From the NCBI RefSeq assembly GCF_900205755.1, contig NZ_OANS01000001.1, positions 434,001-498,000 on the forward strand: 64,000 nt of DNA, read 5' to 3'. This DNA is from Polynucleobacter meluiroseus. Lineage in GTDB: Bacteria; Pseudomonadota; Gammaproteobacteria; Burkholderiales; Burkholderiaceae. Positions 1 to 9,287 of the stretch are shown in pieces. Every line of letters begins with the position of its first letter. Position 1 is the first letter of the stretch. The notes under the pieces were generated by a model. That model was not told the DNA's origin. It worked only from the letters and a program-made list of their open reading frames with translations, and made no database searches. A program made the translations under genes and the position numbers.

Positions 1-22
1 TTCAGTGCGCTACGATTTCTAA
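1..22 (+). CDS. C-terminal end of a probable TonB-dependent heme receptor (partial)
   Basis: Only the last six codons are in the window. Reading from base 2 gives S-V-R-Y-D-F followed by TAA at 20-22. The alternating pattern and the final phenylalanine are what outer-membrane beta-barrels show at their C-terminus, where the BAM complex recognises them. The gene lies directly upstream of the hmuSTUV heme genes, so a TonB-dependent hemin receptor (HmuR/BhuR type) is the natural guess. This is inference from six residues and context; the sequence before the window decides it. Confidence 0.4.
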
Positions 23-32
23 GGGGGGCGTG

Positions 33-1121
33 ATGAATAAGTCTATTGAAACGATACGCCAATCTGTACGAGAGCTACGTCAGCAGGATCATTTACGTAA
101 TTGCGATATTGCCAAAAAGCTTCAGATTGCAGAGGGTGAATTAATCGCAGCTCATGTGGGCATTGAAAAGCTACCTTCAGTAATCGGTGAAATGCAGGTT
201 ATTCGACTGCAGCCAACTTGGCCCGAAATGATGACAAGAATAGAGCCATTAGGCGAGGTCATGGCGCTCACGCGTAATGAGGCTTGTGTGCACGAAAAAA
301 TTGGCTGTTATCTCAACGCTTCTTCCGAAGGTCATGTTGGGATTCTACTGGGGGAGATTGATCTGCGTATTTTTTATCATGCTTGGGCTCATGGATTTGC
401 CGTGCATGAAATGAGTAAAGCGGGAATGAAGCGCAGCCTACAATTTTTTGATAAGACCGGTTGCGCCATTCATAAAATCTTCATGAGGCCTGAGAGTGAT
501 GTTCCTCAGTTTGAAAGCTTTGTAAGCCGCTTTAAAGGCGAGGATCAAACTCCCGGCGTTGCGATCAAGCCGGCGCCTGAATCTAAATCTGAGTTGGCCG
601 ATCATGAGATTGATGTAGTCGGTTTTCGGCAGGACTGGCGAGCTATGCAGGATACCCATGAGTTTTATGGCTTGCTCAAGAGGTATCAACTAAGCAGAAC
701 CCAAGCACTGCGCTTGGGTGAACCTGAGTTTATACAAGCGATACCGATCAGTTGCTGTAAGTCACTCTTAGAGTCCACGGCACAGAATGCCACACCTATT
801 ATGGCGTTTGTTGGAAACTCGGGAATGATTCAAATTCATTCGGGTCCGGTGAAGAAGGTCTTTCATTCGGGTAGCTGGATTAACGTGATGGACCCCCGCT
901 TTAATCTTCATTTGCGTGAAGACTATATTAAAAGTGCTTGGGTTGTTCGTAAGCCTACTGTAGATGGAATAGTGACCTCGGTGGAGTTATTTGATGCCGA
1001 AGGTGAGTCCATTGTGATGTTCTTTGGAGAAAGAAAGCCAGGTAAGCCCGAACTCGAGAGTTGGCGCGCTCTAGTTGGTAATTTAATCACTGCATCTCAA
1101 ATCGTAGCTGCTGATGCTTAG
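33..1121 (+). CDS. hmuS: Hemin-degrading/heme-trafficking protein HmuS (HemS/ChuS family)
   Basis: Cytoplasmic heme-binding protein that takes heme delivered by the HmuTUV importer and stores, transfers or degrades it to release iron. The 362-residue product has the two-half HemS/ChuS architecture: an N-terminal half with a short HTH-like start, a linker around residues 170-200, and a C-terminal half carrying the family-typical stretch MDPRFNLHL near residues 286-294. Length is normal for the family. The ATG at 33 is preferred over the GTG at 30 because a G-rich Shine-Dalgarno (AAGGGGG, 21-27) sits at better spacing. The end overlaps hmuT by 8 bp, indicating translational coupling in an iron-uptake operon. 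Its promoter, probably Fur-controlled, lies outside the window. Confidence 0.9.
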   Translation: MNKSIETIRQSVRELRQQDHLRNCDIAKKLQIAEGELIAAHVGIEKLPSVIGEMQVIRLQPTWPEMMTRIEPLGEVMALTRNEACVHEKIGCYLNASSEGHVGILLGEIDLRIFYHAWAHGFAVHEMSKAGMKRSLQFFDKTGCAIHKIFMRPESDVPQFESFVSRFKGEDQTPGVAIKPAPESKSELADHEIDVVGFRQDWRAMQDTHEFYGLLKRYQLSRTQALRLGEPEFIQAIPISCCKSLLESTAQNATPIMAFVGNSGMIQIHSGPVKKVFHSGSWINVMDPRFNLHLREDYIKSAWVVRKPTVDGIVTSVELFDAEGESIVMFFGERKPGKPELESWRALVGNLITASQIVAADA

Positions 1122-2016
1122 GCCGAATGCAATACGCAGAGAGTTAATGCTTCACTCCTTTACTGTGGCTAGCTCTTGGGCATTAATTCCATGCGCATTT
1201 GCGGATGGAAGACGGCCACAGGCAAAGGGGGTAATGCGCTTGATCAGTATCGGCGGGGCTTTGACTGAGATAATTTATGCCCTGCAGCAAGAGCAATATT
1301 TGTTGGGGGTAGACTCTACTTCGCTTTATCCACGTGCAGCGACGCTACTGCCGAATGTGGGGTATGCCAGAACCTTGTCTGCTGAGGGTATCCTGGCATT
1401 AAAGCCCACACAAATTATTGCCACTGAAGATGCTGGGCCACCTTTAGTTCTTCAGCAAGTCAAAGCGGCAGGAATTCCGATTGCTATTCTGAGGGCCAAC
1501 TTTCAATTTCAAGGTGTTCTTGATCGAGTCAATCATGTCGGATCACTTTTAAAGAAAGAATCCTCTTCAAAACAGTTAGTTGAAAAATTGCATTCGGAAT
1601 GGAAGGTAGCGCAGAACACGATTGATCAGAGTGCTACAGATAAACCGAGAGTCATGTTCATCCTGGCTCAAAATCCCTCGCAACTGCTGGTGAGCGGGAT
1701 TAACACCAGTGCTGATGCAATGATTGCTTATGCCGGGGCCCAGAATTCGATTACCCAATTTTCTGGATATCGACCACTTACACCTGAAGCGGTTATTGCC
1801 GCCAATCCCCAAATTATCCTTTTAACAAATCAAGGCATGAGGGCCGTCGGCGGCATTGCTGGAGTGATGCAATTTCCGGGGTTAAGTCGAACGGATGCAG
1901 GTAGGCATAAAAAGATTATTTCAATGGAGGCAATGTATTTGTTGGGTTTTGGACCCCGCATGCCATTGGCAGTCGTTGAGCTGCATCGCCATTTGCACAT
2001 GAGTCGCACTAGCTAG
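1114..2016 (+). CDS. hmuT: Periplasmic hemin-binding protein HmuT
   Basis: Substrate-binding component of the heme ABC importer (class III helical-backbone binding proteins, as in BtuF/HmuT/ShuT). The 300-residue product opens with a basic segment and a hydrophobic stretch (about residues 14-30) compatible with a Sec signal peptide, with no clear lipobox. The body shows the family pattern: start of domain 1 at RLISIGGALTEIIYAL, a ligand-side YPRAA segment, the NVGYARTLSAEGILALKP block, and a C-terminal domain with LTPEAVIAANPQIILLT. The start overlaps the end of hmuS by 8 bp. A more downstream start is possible but would shorten the signal sequence. Confidence 0.88.
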   Translation: MLRPNAIRRELMLHSFTVASSWALIPCAFADGRRPQAKGVMRLISIGGALTEIIYALQQEQYLLGVDSTSLYPRAATLLPNVGYARTLSAEGILALKPTQIIATEDAGPPLVLQQVKAAGIPIAILRANFQFQGVLDRVNHVGSLLKKESSSKQLVEKLHSEWKVAQNTIDQSATDKPRVMFILAQNPSQLLVSGINTSADAMIAYAGAQNSITQFSGYRPLTPEAVIAANPQIILLTNQGMRAVGGIAGVMQFPGLSRTDAGRHKKIISMEAMYLLGFGPRMPLAVVELHRHLHMSRTS

Positions 2017-2035
2017 AGTGGGTGATTTTTAGGTA

Positions 2036-3079
2036 ATGAATATGCTTTTGTTGTGTCAAATGAGTGTACTAGTTAAGCGCGTCCTAATATTACTGTCGTT
2101 AGTTGGCGCGGTTTTATTAGCTAGTCAATTTGGTGCGCTTAAGGTCAATTTCGATGATTGGGCATCTCCGTTTTTGAGTGGGCAATCATCGCAGTTAGGT
2201 AGCGCTTATGTTCTTTGGGAATTGCGTCTTCCAAGGGTGATTTTTTCTTTGGGTATTGGCGCCGCACTAGGTCTTTCCGGAGCCTTAACTCAAGCCTTGT
2301 TTCGTAATCCCCTTTCTGATCCTGGCTTACTTGGCGTATCCGCAGGGGCGGCCTGTGCTGTAGCACTGGGGATTGTATTTGCTGCTGATTTAAGCTTACC
2401 TATAAATGAGCATTGGAAAATGTGGACTACCCCGGCACTTGCTATTATTGGGGCAATCTTTGTTTGTTATCTATTGGATAGGATGGCACACTGGATTACT
2501 CCAGGCTCGATAGCGGGTTTACTGCTAACAGGCATCGCCCTAAATGCGCTTGCCGCGGCCATCATCGGTTTATGTACTTATTTAGCCACTGATGAGCAAT
2601 TAAGAAGCTTAACCTTTTGGACTATGGGCTCACTCTCAGGATCTAATTGGAACTTAGTCATTGCTATTGCATTGCTGCTGCTTATGGCATGGTGGCGTTT
2701 AAGGGCGATGATTGCAGTGCTCAATGTATTGGCCTTGGGTGAATCTGTTGCAGCCCATGTAGGGGTGGAGGTAAGTCGATTACGAATAGAGATGATTATT
2801 TGGGTAGCGCTTCTCTCAGGCTTTGCAGTGTCTTGGTGCGGCATGATTGGCTTTATAGGTTTAATCGCGCCTAATTTTGCGAGAACCTGTCTCGGCGGCG
2901 ATCAGAGAAAGGTAATTCCGGCGTCGATATTGTTAGGTGCGGTGCTGCTACTCGTGGCAGATACGCTTGCTAGAAGCGTGGCGATACCTGCTGAATTACC
3001 AGTTGGTATTTTTACTGCCTTACTGGGAGCGCCATTTTTCCTGCTCCTGTTGCGTAATTCAAGAAAACGAATTGCCTAA
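2036..3079 (+). CDS. hmuU: Hemin ABC transporter permease HmuU (FecCD family)
   Basis: Inner-membrane permease that passes heme from HmuT into the cytoplasm, acting as a dimer with HmuV. The 347-residue product is almost entirely hydrophobic helices, consistent with the ten-helix FecCD/BtuC fold. It carries family hallmarks: LRLPRVIFSLGIGAALGLSG near the N-terminus, NPLSDPGLLGVSAGA in the first third, and GMIGFIGLIAPNFAR followed by LLGAVLLLVADTLAR near the C-terminus, where the permease contacts the ATPase. The start could be at codon 1, 3 or 9 (all ATG); codon 1 is given. The stop overlaps the hmuV start by one base. Confidence 0.9.
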   Translation: MNMLLLCQMSVLVKRVLILLSLVGAVLLASQFGALKVNFDDWASPFLSGQSSQLGSAYVLWELRLPRVIFSLGIGAALGLSGALTQALFRNPLSDPGLLGVSAGAACAVALGIVFAADLSLPINEHWKMWTTPALAIIGAIFVCYLLDRMAHWITPGSIAGLLLTGIALNALAAAIIGLCTYLATDEQLRSLTFWTMGSLSGSNWNLVIAIALLLLMAWWRLRAMIAVLNVLALGESVAAHVGVEVSRLRIEMIIWVALLSGFAVSWCGMIGFIGLIAPNFARTCLGGDQRKVIPASILLGAVLLLVADTLARSVAIPAELPVGIFTALLGAPFFLLLLRNSRKRIA

Positions 3080-3861
3080 TGCGTATTATTTTTGAGGCAA
3101 GATCAGCCCTGATTAAATTGGGGGAAAAATCGTTTGGACCCTTTAGCCTTCAGATTAAGGAGGGTGAGCGTATTGCGATCTTGGGCCCTAGCGGGGCGGG
3201 GAAGAGCACCTTGCTCAAGCTATTATCGGGCGAAATAAAACCGCACTTAGGTTCGCTGAGATTAAAAGGGATCAATCTTCATCGCTTGACTGCATTCGGG
3301 CTTAGTAGGGTTAGGGCTGTTCTACCCCAAGGAAGTGAGGTCGCATTTGGATTGCCGGTAGAAGTGGTGATTCGTATGGGACGCATTGCTTTGCCAGAAA
3401 ACGCAAAGACTCAGGAGGTGATTATTGAAGCAGCGCGTTTGGCGTGTTGTGGTGGTTTATTAAAGCGCAACTTTGATACGCTTTCCGGAGGGGAAAAGGC
3501 CCGCGTTCAACTTGCGAGAGTCTTTGCGCAATTATCAGATGAAAAAAATGGCTGCATCTTTGTTGACGAGCCACTGGCCTCATTAGATCCAGGTTTACAA
3601 ATCGACATCATGGCTGGCATGCAGCAATTTGCAAAAGAGCGAGGGCATGCGATAGTGGCGATCTTGCATGACATTAATCAAGCGCTGCAGCATTTTGACA
3701 GGCTGATATTAGTGAAAGAGGGCTCTGTTGTTGGTGATTATCCGACTGGCTACGATGTCGTTCCGCCGATCGAGAAGCTATACGATATCAAGCTCGATGT
3801 AGTTGATATATGTTCGGTCACCCCTTTGGTTTTTCCAAAAGCAAAAATATTTACTGGCTAG
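3079..3861 (+). CDS. hmuV: Hemin ABC transporter ATPase HmuV
   Basis: Cytoplasmic ATPase that powers heme import through HmuU. All ABC landmarks are visible: Walker A GPSGAGKST (36-44), Q-loop around PQGSE (83-87), signature LSGGEK (135-140), Walker B CIFVDEP (159-165) and the switch histidine in LHDIN (H197). Length (260 residues) fits the HmuV/FecE class. It is the last gene of the hmuSTUV cassette, sharing the TAATG junction with hmuU. A stem-loop follows 7 bases after the stop, facing the minus-strand tmRNA gene. Confidence 0.92.
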   Translation: MRIIFEARSALIKLGEKSFGPFSLQIKEGERIAILGPSGAGKSTLLKLLSGEIKPHLGSLRLKGINLHRLTAFGLSRVRAVLPQGSEVAFGLPVEVVIRMGRIALPENAKTQEVIIEAARLACCGGLLKRNFDTLSGGEKARVQLARVFAQLSDEKNGCIFVDEPLASLDPGLQIDIMAGMQQFAKERGHAIVAILHDINQALQHFDRLILVKEGSVVGDYPTGYDVVPPIEKLYDIKLDVVDICSVTPLVFPKAKIFTG

Positions 3862-3868
3862 AAAGTAA

Positions 3869-3894
3869 CAATGCCACCCCATAGGGTGGCATTG
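3869..3894 (+). terminator. Perfect 11-bp stem-loop after hmuV
   Basis: CAATGCCACCC (3869-3879) and GGGTGGCATTG (3884-3894) pair perfectly around the 4-base loop CATA. There is no strong T-run on either side, so it may act as a weak intrinsic terminator or as a 3' stabilising hairpin. It separates the convergent hmuV and ssrA transcription units. Confidence 0.5.
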
Positions 3895-3914
3895 CACAAT
3901 TACTTACATCAAAA

Positions 3915-4273
3915 TGGTGGAGTCGGCGGGAATCGAACCCGCGTCCGCAAATCCTCCACAGCAAGTTCTACATACTTAGTCATATCATTTAATTTAGCCG
4001 GCTAGTCACAGACTGACATGTTCCACGCAGGCGATTCACTTGGTTTTCGTACTATTCCCCGTGACATGAAATAGTCTTATCTCTTGTAAATGACCCTGAT
4101 GTAGCTTTCGCTACCTAACCCAAGAGAGAATCAGTTCAGGGGCAACCGCAATTAAGCGGCTAGTGCGAAACGTTCGTCGTTTGCAGTTATTACATTCCCA
4201 TTGATTTACGAGATAACGGGTCCTCGGTATGCCCTTGATGCTTTGTAATCCACGTCGAAACCATGTCGACCCC
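3915..4273 (-). ncRNA. ssrA: Transfer-messenger RNA (tmRNA), one-piece form
   Basis: Rescues ribosomes stalled on broken mRNAs, with SmpB, and adds a degradation tag. On the minus strand the 5' end GGGGTCGACATGG begins at 4273, and the 3' end forms the T-arm and acceptor stem (GGGTTCGATTCCCG) ending in an encoded CCA at 3915. The two ends pair as a tRNA-like acceptor stem. The tag reading frame lies in between at 4152-4184. At about 359 nt it has the normal length of a one-piece tmRNA, not the two-piece permuted type of alphaproteobacteria. Ends were set from conserved motifs and could be off by a base or two. Confidence 0.95.
4152..4184 (-). other. tmRNA proteolysis-tag reading frame
   Basis: Minus-strand codons GCA AAC GAC GAA CGT TTC GCA CTA GCC GCT then TAA encode ANDERFALAA. 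With the alanine carried by the tmRNA itself, the added tag would be A-ANDERFALAA. The ALAA end is the usual ClpXP/ClpAP recognition motif. The frame is preceded by an A/T-rich region containing the resume signal. Confidence 0.93.
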
Positions 4274-4298
4274 AGATTGCTAACATTGGAGCTAGTAT

Positions 4299-4319
4299 TT
4301 TAAGGCCGTCAGCCTTAAA
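4299..4319 (-). terminator. Possible stem-loop after gph / upstream of ssrA
   Basis: TTTAAGGC (4299-4306) and GCCTTAAA (4312-4319) form an 8-bp stem with a 5-base loop. It lies 27 bases past the gph stop and about 26 bases before the tmRNA 5' end. It could end the ubiG-gph transcript; there is no clear T-run, so the call is weak. Confidence 0.35.
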
Positions 4320-4345
4320 TTGCTGAATATCTTACGAATGTCTGA

Positions 4346-5032
4346 TTAAGCCCTACTCGGGAAGATGATTTCTAGGAGCTCGCTAGGGTGCGTGACGAGG
4401 AAGTCTGCACCCCAGTTCTCAGGCAGCTCTTCGCATCCGCAGTAGCCGTAAGCTGCTGCTACGGTCTGCATTCCTGCAGACTTACCAGCATGAATATCCC
4501 GAATGTCGTCCCCTACATATAAGGATTTGCTGGGATCAACTTTGGCAAGCCGCGCGGCATGCAAGATGGGTTCAGGGTGGGGTTTAGAAAAGGGAGTAGT
4601 GTCGCCAGAAACTGTGCTCGCCGCCCTTTGACGCAAGCCCATTAAGTCGGTAAGGGGGTTTGTAAAGCGCTCGGCTTTATTGGTAATAATGCCCCAGGGC
4701 AGTTTTGCAGCGTCTAATCGGTCCAATAGCGCATCAACACCGGCAAATAGCACGCTATCGACTAGAAGAGCCTTTTCATAATTGAAGAGGAATTCATCGC
4801 GTAGGGCAAGGAATTCGGGGTGATCTGTATTGATCCCAAAAGCACCCAAAATCATACCTCTAGCACCCGCTGAAGCACGTGGGCGCAGAAGGTCGTAGGG
4901 TTTGAGCGGTAGATTGCGCTTTGCTAGCATTTGATTGGCGGCTGCCACTAAATCAGGCGCGGTATCCGCTAGGGTGCCATCTAAATCGAAAAACACACTA
5001 TTAAAGGGGCTTAAAGAGGCCTCAGTGCTCAT
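4346..5032 (-). CDS. gph: Phosphoglycolate phosphatase (HAD family)
   Basis: Hydrolyses 2-phosphoglycolate, which arises from DNA repair and metabolism, to glycolate. The HAD signature [11 protein letters not shown] puts the nucleophile and acid at D16 and D18; motif II/III are visible as [13 protein letters not shown] and the lysine in FSKPHPEPI, and motif IV as [16 protein letters not shown]. The 228-residue length fits the Gph/PGPase group. The ATG start overlaps the ubiG stop by 4 bp, so the two are translated as an operon; the ubiG-gph pairing next to ompA and gyrA is common in Burkholderiaceae. Substrate is inferred from family and context. Confidence 0.85.
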   Translation of the reverse strand: MSTEASLSPFNSVFFDLDGTLADTAPDLVAAANQMLAKRNLPLKPYDLLRPRASAGARGMILGAFGINTDHPEFLALRDEFLFNYEKALLVDSVLFAGVDALLDRLDAAKLPWGIITNKAERFTNPLTDLMGLRQRAASTVSGDTTPFSKPHPEPILHAARLAKVDPSKSLYVGDDIRDIHAGKSAGMQTVAAAYGYCGCEELPENWGADFLVTHPSELLEIIFPSRA

Positions 5033-5718
5033 TTACGCACTGCAATCATGTAGTTCACATCCACATCATCACCTAGGCGATAAACCTCGGTAAAGGGGTT
5101 GTAAGTCATACCTTTGATGTCGAGCATCTCTAAGTCCACTTGACGTGTGAAAGTGACGAGTTCCGAAGGTTTAATAAATTTCGCATATTCGTGCGTACCT
5201 TTGGGAAGCATCCGAAGAAGGTATTCAGCGCCAATAATCGCAAATAGGTAGGACTTTGGATTGCGATTCAAAGTGCTAAAAAAGAGGGTGCCACCAGGTT
5301 TGCATAGCTTGGCACAGGCCCGCACAACGGATGCGGGATCGGGAACATGCTCAAGCATCTCCAAGCAGGTCACCACATCGAACTGACCAGCCTCTTCTTC
5401 CGCCAAATCTTCTGCGGAGATGGATCGGTAGGTAAGAGTCGCGCCAACCTCTAAAGCATGAAGCTCAGCAACCTTAAGCGCTTTATCGGACAAGTCAATA
5501 CCGCAAACAATCGCCCCAGAATGAGCCATTGACTCCGCTAGGATGCCGCCACCACAGCCCACATCTAATACCTTCTTCCCCTCGATGTTAACAATGGACT
5601 TAATCCAATTGAGGCGTAAGGGATTGATGGCATGCAGGGGTTTGAATTCGCTGTGGGGATCCCACCAGCGACTGGCTAAGGCGCTAAATTTAGCAATTTC
5701 AGATTGATCGACGTTCAT
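5029..5718 (-). CDS. ubiG: Ubiquinone biosynthesis O-methyltransferase UbiG
   Basis: SAM-dependent methyltransferase that performs both O-methylations in ubiquinone synthesis. The glycine-rich SAM motif VLDVGCGGG is at residues 50-58, with GIDLSDKAL as the acidic loop and [13 protein letters not shown] as motif II. The N-terminal [15 protein letters not shown] is diagnostic for UbiG. The ATG at 5718 is chosen over an upstream TTG at 5736, because the protein then begins [11 protein letters not shown], as is usual for the family; length is 229 residues. It leads the ubiG-gph operon. The terminator at 5775-5803 separates it from the upstream ompA-family gene. Confidence 0.92.
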   Translation of the reverse strand: MNVDQSEIAKFSALASRWWDPHSEFKPLHAINPLRLNWIKSIVNIEGKKVLDVGCGGGILAESMAHSGAIVCGIDLSDKALKVAELHALEVGATLTYRSISAEDLAEEEAGQFDVVTCLEMLEHVPDPASVVRACAKLCKPGGTLFFSTLNRNPKSYLFAIIGAEYLLRMLPKGTHEYAKFIKPSELVTFTRQVDLEMLDIKGMTYNPFTEVYRLGDDVDVNYMIAVRK

Positions 5719-5774
5719 AGGGTCTTGACGCAACAAAAGCGTGTGAATTAGTGAACTACGAATATAGCGGAAAT

Positions 5775-5803
5775 AAAAAAGCCCGGCAGAACCGGGCTTT
5801 TTT
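5775..5803 (-). terminator. Intrinsic terminator of the OmpA-family gene
   Basis: GCCCGG (5781-5786) pairs with CCGGGC (5792-5797) around CAGAA, flanked by six A (5775-5780) and six T (5798-5803). Read on the minus strand it is a textbook stem plus U-tract 15 bases after the ompA-like stop. The symmetry makes it bidirectional in principle. Confidence 0.85.
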
Positions 5804-5817
5804 AATAGTAAAACGAA

Positions 5818-6399
5818 TTACTTCATTGCAGCTGTACCAACAACTTCGATGTCAGTACGGCGGTTTTTAGCGCGGCCTTCAGCAGTTGCGTTGCTTGCAA
5901 CTGGATTGCTCTTGCCTTTAGATTCTGTGTAGATACGGCTTGCATCAACACCCTTGCTAACCAAGTAAGCCTTTACAGACTGAGCGCGGCGCTGGCCAAG
6001 AGCCATGTTGTATTCAGCCGTACCAACGCTGTCGGTGTTACCAACAGCAACGATTACTTCTAACTTGATCTTGTTTAAGTCAGCAGCGATCTTGTCCAAA
6101 GTAGCTTTACCTTCTGGCTTCAATGTTGCTTTATCGAAGTCATACAAAGTGTCAGCTTGCAGGGTGATCTTGCTTTGGCTTACGCCTTGAGCTGCTGGGG
6201 CGGCTTTAGGACCGATCCAACCGTCGCAATTAGCAGCAGCAGTAGCTGGAGTCCAGCTGTTATCGCGCCAGCACAATGTGCCATCGCCATTTTTCCAGTT
6301 CAGGGCGCCGTCGCCGTTTTGCCAGTTATCAGAAGCCATTGCTGCGGATGCAGAAACAGTAATAACAGAAGCGATCAACACTTTTAGGGTTTTGTTCAT
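5818..6399 (-). CDS. OmpA-family outer-membrane/peptidoglycan-binding protein with short NGDG repeats
   Basis: Exported envelope protein. Residues 1-22 are a clear signal peptide (basic start, hydrophobic core, cleavage after AMA). The mature N-terminus has two near repeats, NWQNGDGALNW and NWKNGDGTLCW, then a second cysteine in NCDGW. An alanine-rich linker leads to the OmpA C-terminal domain (about residues 80-190) with LYDFDKATLKPEG, GNTDSVGTAEYN and ALGQRRAQSVKAYL, including the Asp/Arg region that binds meso-diaminopimelate. There is no eight-stranded barrel; at 193 residues it resembles small periplasmic or anchored OmpA-like proteins. It is transcribed alone, divergent from gyrA, and has its own terminator. 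The function of the repeat segment is unknown. Confidence 0.85.
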   Translation of the reverse strand: MNKTLKVLIASVITVSASAAMASDNWQNGDGALNWKNGDGTLCWRDNSWTPATAAANCDGWIGPKAAPAAQGVSQSKITLQADTLYDFDKATLKPEGKATLDKIAADLNKIKLEVIVAVGNTDSVGTAEYNMALGQRRAQSVKAYLVSKGVDASRIYTESKGKSNPVASNATAEGRAKNRRTDIEVVGTAAMK

Positions 6400-6544
6400 T
6401 TTTAGTCCTCAAAAATCTCTTTTTTAATTAAAGTCAACTTAAATGTAGTTCGCCCTACCTTCAAAGCGACACATCTCAATTCCTTACAAACTGTCAGAAT
6501 CTTAGCATAGGGGTCATCCTTCATCAAAATGATATTATTTCTAA

Positions 6545-9256
6545 ATGGAACAAGCTGCTAAAGAAACACTACCAATATCCCTAGAAGACGAAATGCGGCG
6601 GTCCTATTTGGACTACGCTATGAGCGTCATAGTCGGCAGAGCCCTGCCAGACGTACGTGATGGCCTCAAACCGGTCCATCGCCGGGTCTTATTTGCGATG
6701 TATGAATTAAACAACGATTGGAATCGTGCTTACAAAAAATCTGCCCGTATAGTTGGCGATGTAATCGGTAAATACCATCCACATGGCGATTCTGCGGTGT
6801 ATGACACGATTGTTCGTATGGCACAAGATTTCTCGTTGCGCTATATGTTGGTCGATGGCCAGGGTAACTTTGGCTCGGTAGACGGCGATAACGCGGCGGC
6901 CATGCGGTATACCGAAATTCGGTTACGCAAGATTGCGCACGACCTTTTGGCTGATCTGGATAAGGAAACAGTCGACTTTGGGCCCAACTACGACGGCAGC
7001 GAAAAAGAGCCGCTGATTCTGCCCGCCAAAGTACCTAATCTGTTAATTAACGGTAGCTCAGGCATTGCAGTTGGTATGGCCACCAATATTCCTCCCCATA
7101 ATTTGGATGAAGTCATTGCCGCCTGTTTGCATGTATTGCACAACCCGGAGTGCACGATTGATGAGTTGATTGAGATTGTGCCGGCGCCAGATTTCCCAAC
7201 AGCTGGAATCATTTATGGTGTGCAAGGTGTCAGAGAAGGCTACCGCACTGGTCGTGGCCGCGTCATCATGCGCGCAAAGACCCATTTTGAAGATTTAGAT
7301 AAAGGCTCGCGTCAAGCAATCATCGTTGATGAGCTGCCGTATCAAGTAAATAAAAAGAACCTGCTTGAGCGAATTGCTGAGTTGGTGAATGAGAAAAAAG
7401 TAGAGGGCATTTCTGATCTGCGTGATGAATCGGATAAGTCAGGCATGCGGGTCGTGATTGAACTCAAACGGGGTGAAGTGCCTGAGGTGGTGCTAAACAA
7501 TCTTTATAAGAGTACCCAGTTACAAGACAACTTCGGTATGAATATGGTGGCTTTGGTGGATAACCAGCCACGCCTCTTAAATCTCAAGCAGATGCTCGAG
7601 TATTTCTTGCAGCATCGCCGTGAAGTGGTTACCCGCCGTACGATTTTCGAATTACGTAAAGCGCGTGAACGCGGTCACGTATTAGAAGGTTTGGCTGTTG
7701 CTCTGGCTAATATTGATGACTTCATTGCCATCATTAAGGCAGCCGCTAATCCAGCAGATGCTAAGCAGGAGTTAATGGGGCAAGCATGGGATTCTTCTAT
7801 GGTGCGCGAGATGTTGGCGCGGGCCGAAACAGACACTCCGGGTGGGCGTAACGCCTATCGCCCAGAGGGTCTTTTGCCTGAGTACGGCATGCAGACTACT
7901 GGTCTTTACCGCTTGTCTGATAGTCAGGCGCAAGAAATTCTACAGATGCGCTTACAGCGTTTGACTGGTCTTGAGCAAGACAAGATTGTGAATGAGTACA
8001 AAGAAGTCATGTCAGAGATTTCTGATTTACTCGACCTATTGGCTAAGCCTGAGCGTGTTACGCAAGTCATCGAAGCTGAACTGAAGGAAGTGCAAGCGGA
8101 GTTTGGTATTGCTGGTGGCGATAGCGGACGTCGTTCTTTCATTGAGATAAACGCCACTGAACTCTTCACCGAAGATTTAATTACGCCGCAAGACATGGTG
8201 GTGACACTCTCCAATACGGGTTATATGAAGAGCCAGCCCCTGAGCGAGTATCGGGCGCAAAAGCGTGGCGGCCGTGGTAAACAAGCCACGACCACGAAGA
8301 ATGAGGATTGGATTGAAACCTTATTCGTTGCCAATACCCACGACATCATCCTGTGCTTCTCCGACCGCGGCCGCATGTATTGGCTTAAAGTCTGGGAAGT
8401 TCCTCAGGGCAGCCGTAATGCACGTGGCAAACCCATTGTGAATATGTTCCCCCTCATCGAGGGTGAAAAGATCACCGTGATCCTGCCAATCAAAGGCTAC
8501 CAAGATGATCACTACGTCTTTATGGCGACAAGCTTAGGGACTGTCAAGAAAACCCGTTTATCGGATTTTTCTAATCCTCGTAAGGCAGGAATTATTGCGG
8601 TCGATTTAAATGAGAATGACTTTTTAGTTGGCGCTGCTGTTACGGATGGCAAGCACGATGTGATGTTATTTTCCGATGCAGGTAAAGCAGTACGCTTTGA
8701 TGAAAATGATGTTCGCCCAATGGGTCGTACTGCCCGCGGTGTGCGCGGTATGAACTTAGGCGAAGGACATCAAGTGATTGCCATGTTAGTGGCGGTTGCA
8801 GAGATCGAAGGCCAACCTGCAGCCACCGTTGACGCTGAAGGTAATGCGATTCCAACGAGTGTATTGACTGCTACTGAAAATGGCTTTGGTAAGCGGACAC
8901 CTATCGCGGAATACACCCGCCATGGGCGCGGCACCAAGGGCATGATTGCGATTCAGACCACGGAACGTAATGGTAAGGTGGTCGCCGCTTCTCTAGTTTC
9001 ACCAGAAGATCAGATTATGTTGATTACAACGGGCGGAATTTTGGTGCGCACGCGGGTTTCTGAAATTCGTGAAATGGGCCGCGCTACTCAAGGCGTTACC
9101 TTGATCAACGTCGACGAAGGTACTCGTTTATCTGGTTTGCAACGCATTGCTGAGAGTGATGTAGAAGACGACAGTGAAATCGATTTAGAAGAAGATGGAG
9201 ATATTGCAGCAGATCCAACGGTAGATAATAATTCTGATGAAGCAGGTGATGCCTAA
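6545..9256 (+). CDS. gyrA: DNA gyrase subunit A
   Basis: Breakage-reunion subunit of DNA gyrase, which introduces negative supercoils with GyrB. The catalytic tyrosine is Y122 in RYTEIRLRK. The quinolone-resistance region has the same numbering as E. coli, with S83 and D87 both in the sensitive state ([13 protein letters not shown]). The C-terminal wrapping domain carries a GyrA-box variant, QKRGGRGK. The 903-residue protein ends in a strongly acidic tail (from about residue 870, many D/E), as in other gyrases where the tail modulates supercoiling. The start [21 protein letters not shown] matches the family. It begins the long plus-strand run into serC. Confidence 0.98.
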   Translation: MEQAAKETLPISLEDEMRRSYLDYAMSVIVGRALPDVRDGLKPVHRRVLFAMYELNNDWNRAYKKSARIVGDVIGKYHPHGDSAVYDTIVRMAQDFSLRYMLVDGQGNFGSVDGDNAAAMRYTEIRLRKIAHDLLADLDKETVDFGPNYDGSEKEPLILPAKVPNLLINGSSGIAVGMATNIPPHNLDEVIAACLHVLHNPECTIDELIEIVPAPDFPTAGIIYGVQGVREGYRTGRGRVIMRAKTHFEDLDKGSRQAIIVDELPYQVNKKNLLERIAELVNEKKVEGISDLRDESDKSGMRVVIELKRGEVPEVVLNNLYKSTQLQDNFGMNMVALVDNQPRLLNLKQMLEYFLQHRREVVTRRTIFELRKARERGHVLEGLAVALANIDDFIAIIKAAANPADAKQELMGQAWDSSMVREMLARAETDTPGGRNAYRPEGLLPEYGMQTTGLYRLSDSQAQEILQMRLQRLTGLEQDKIVNEYKEVMSEISDLLDLLAKPERVTQVIEAELKEVQAEFGIAGGDSGRRSFIEINATELFTEDLITPQDMVVTLSNTGYMKSQPLSEYRAQKRGGRGKQATTTKNEDWIETLFVANTHDIILCFSDRGRMYWLKVWEVPQGSRNARGKPIVNMFPLIEGEKITVILPIKGYQDDHYVFMATSLGTVKKTRLSDFSNPRKAGIIAVDLNENDFLVGAAVTDGKHDVMLFSDAGKAVRFDENDVRPMGRTARGVRGMNLGEGHQVIAMLVAVAEIEGQPAATVDAEGNAIPTSVLTATENGFGKRTPIAEYTRHGRGTKGMIAIQTTERNGKVVAASLVSPEDQIMLITTGGILVRTRVSEIREMGRATQGVTLINVDEGTRLSGLQRIAESDVEDDSEIDLEEDGDIAADPTVDNNSDEAGDA

Positions 9257-9287
9257 TTTGGCATCTTTACAGGATTAATTAATTATC

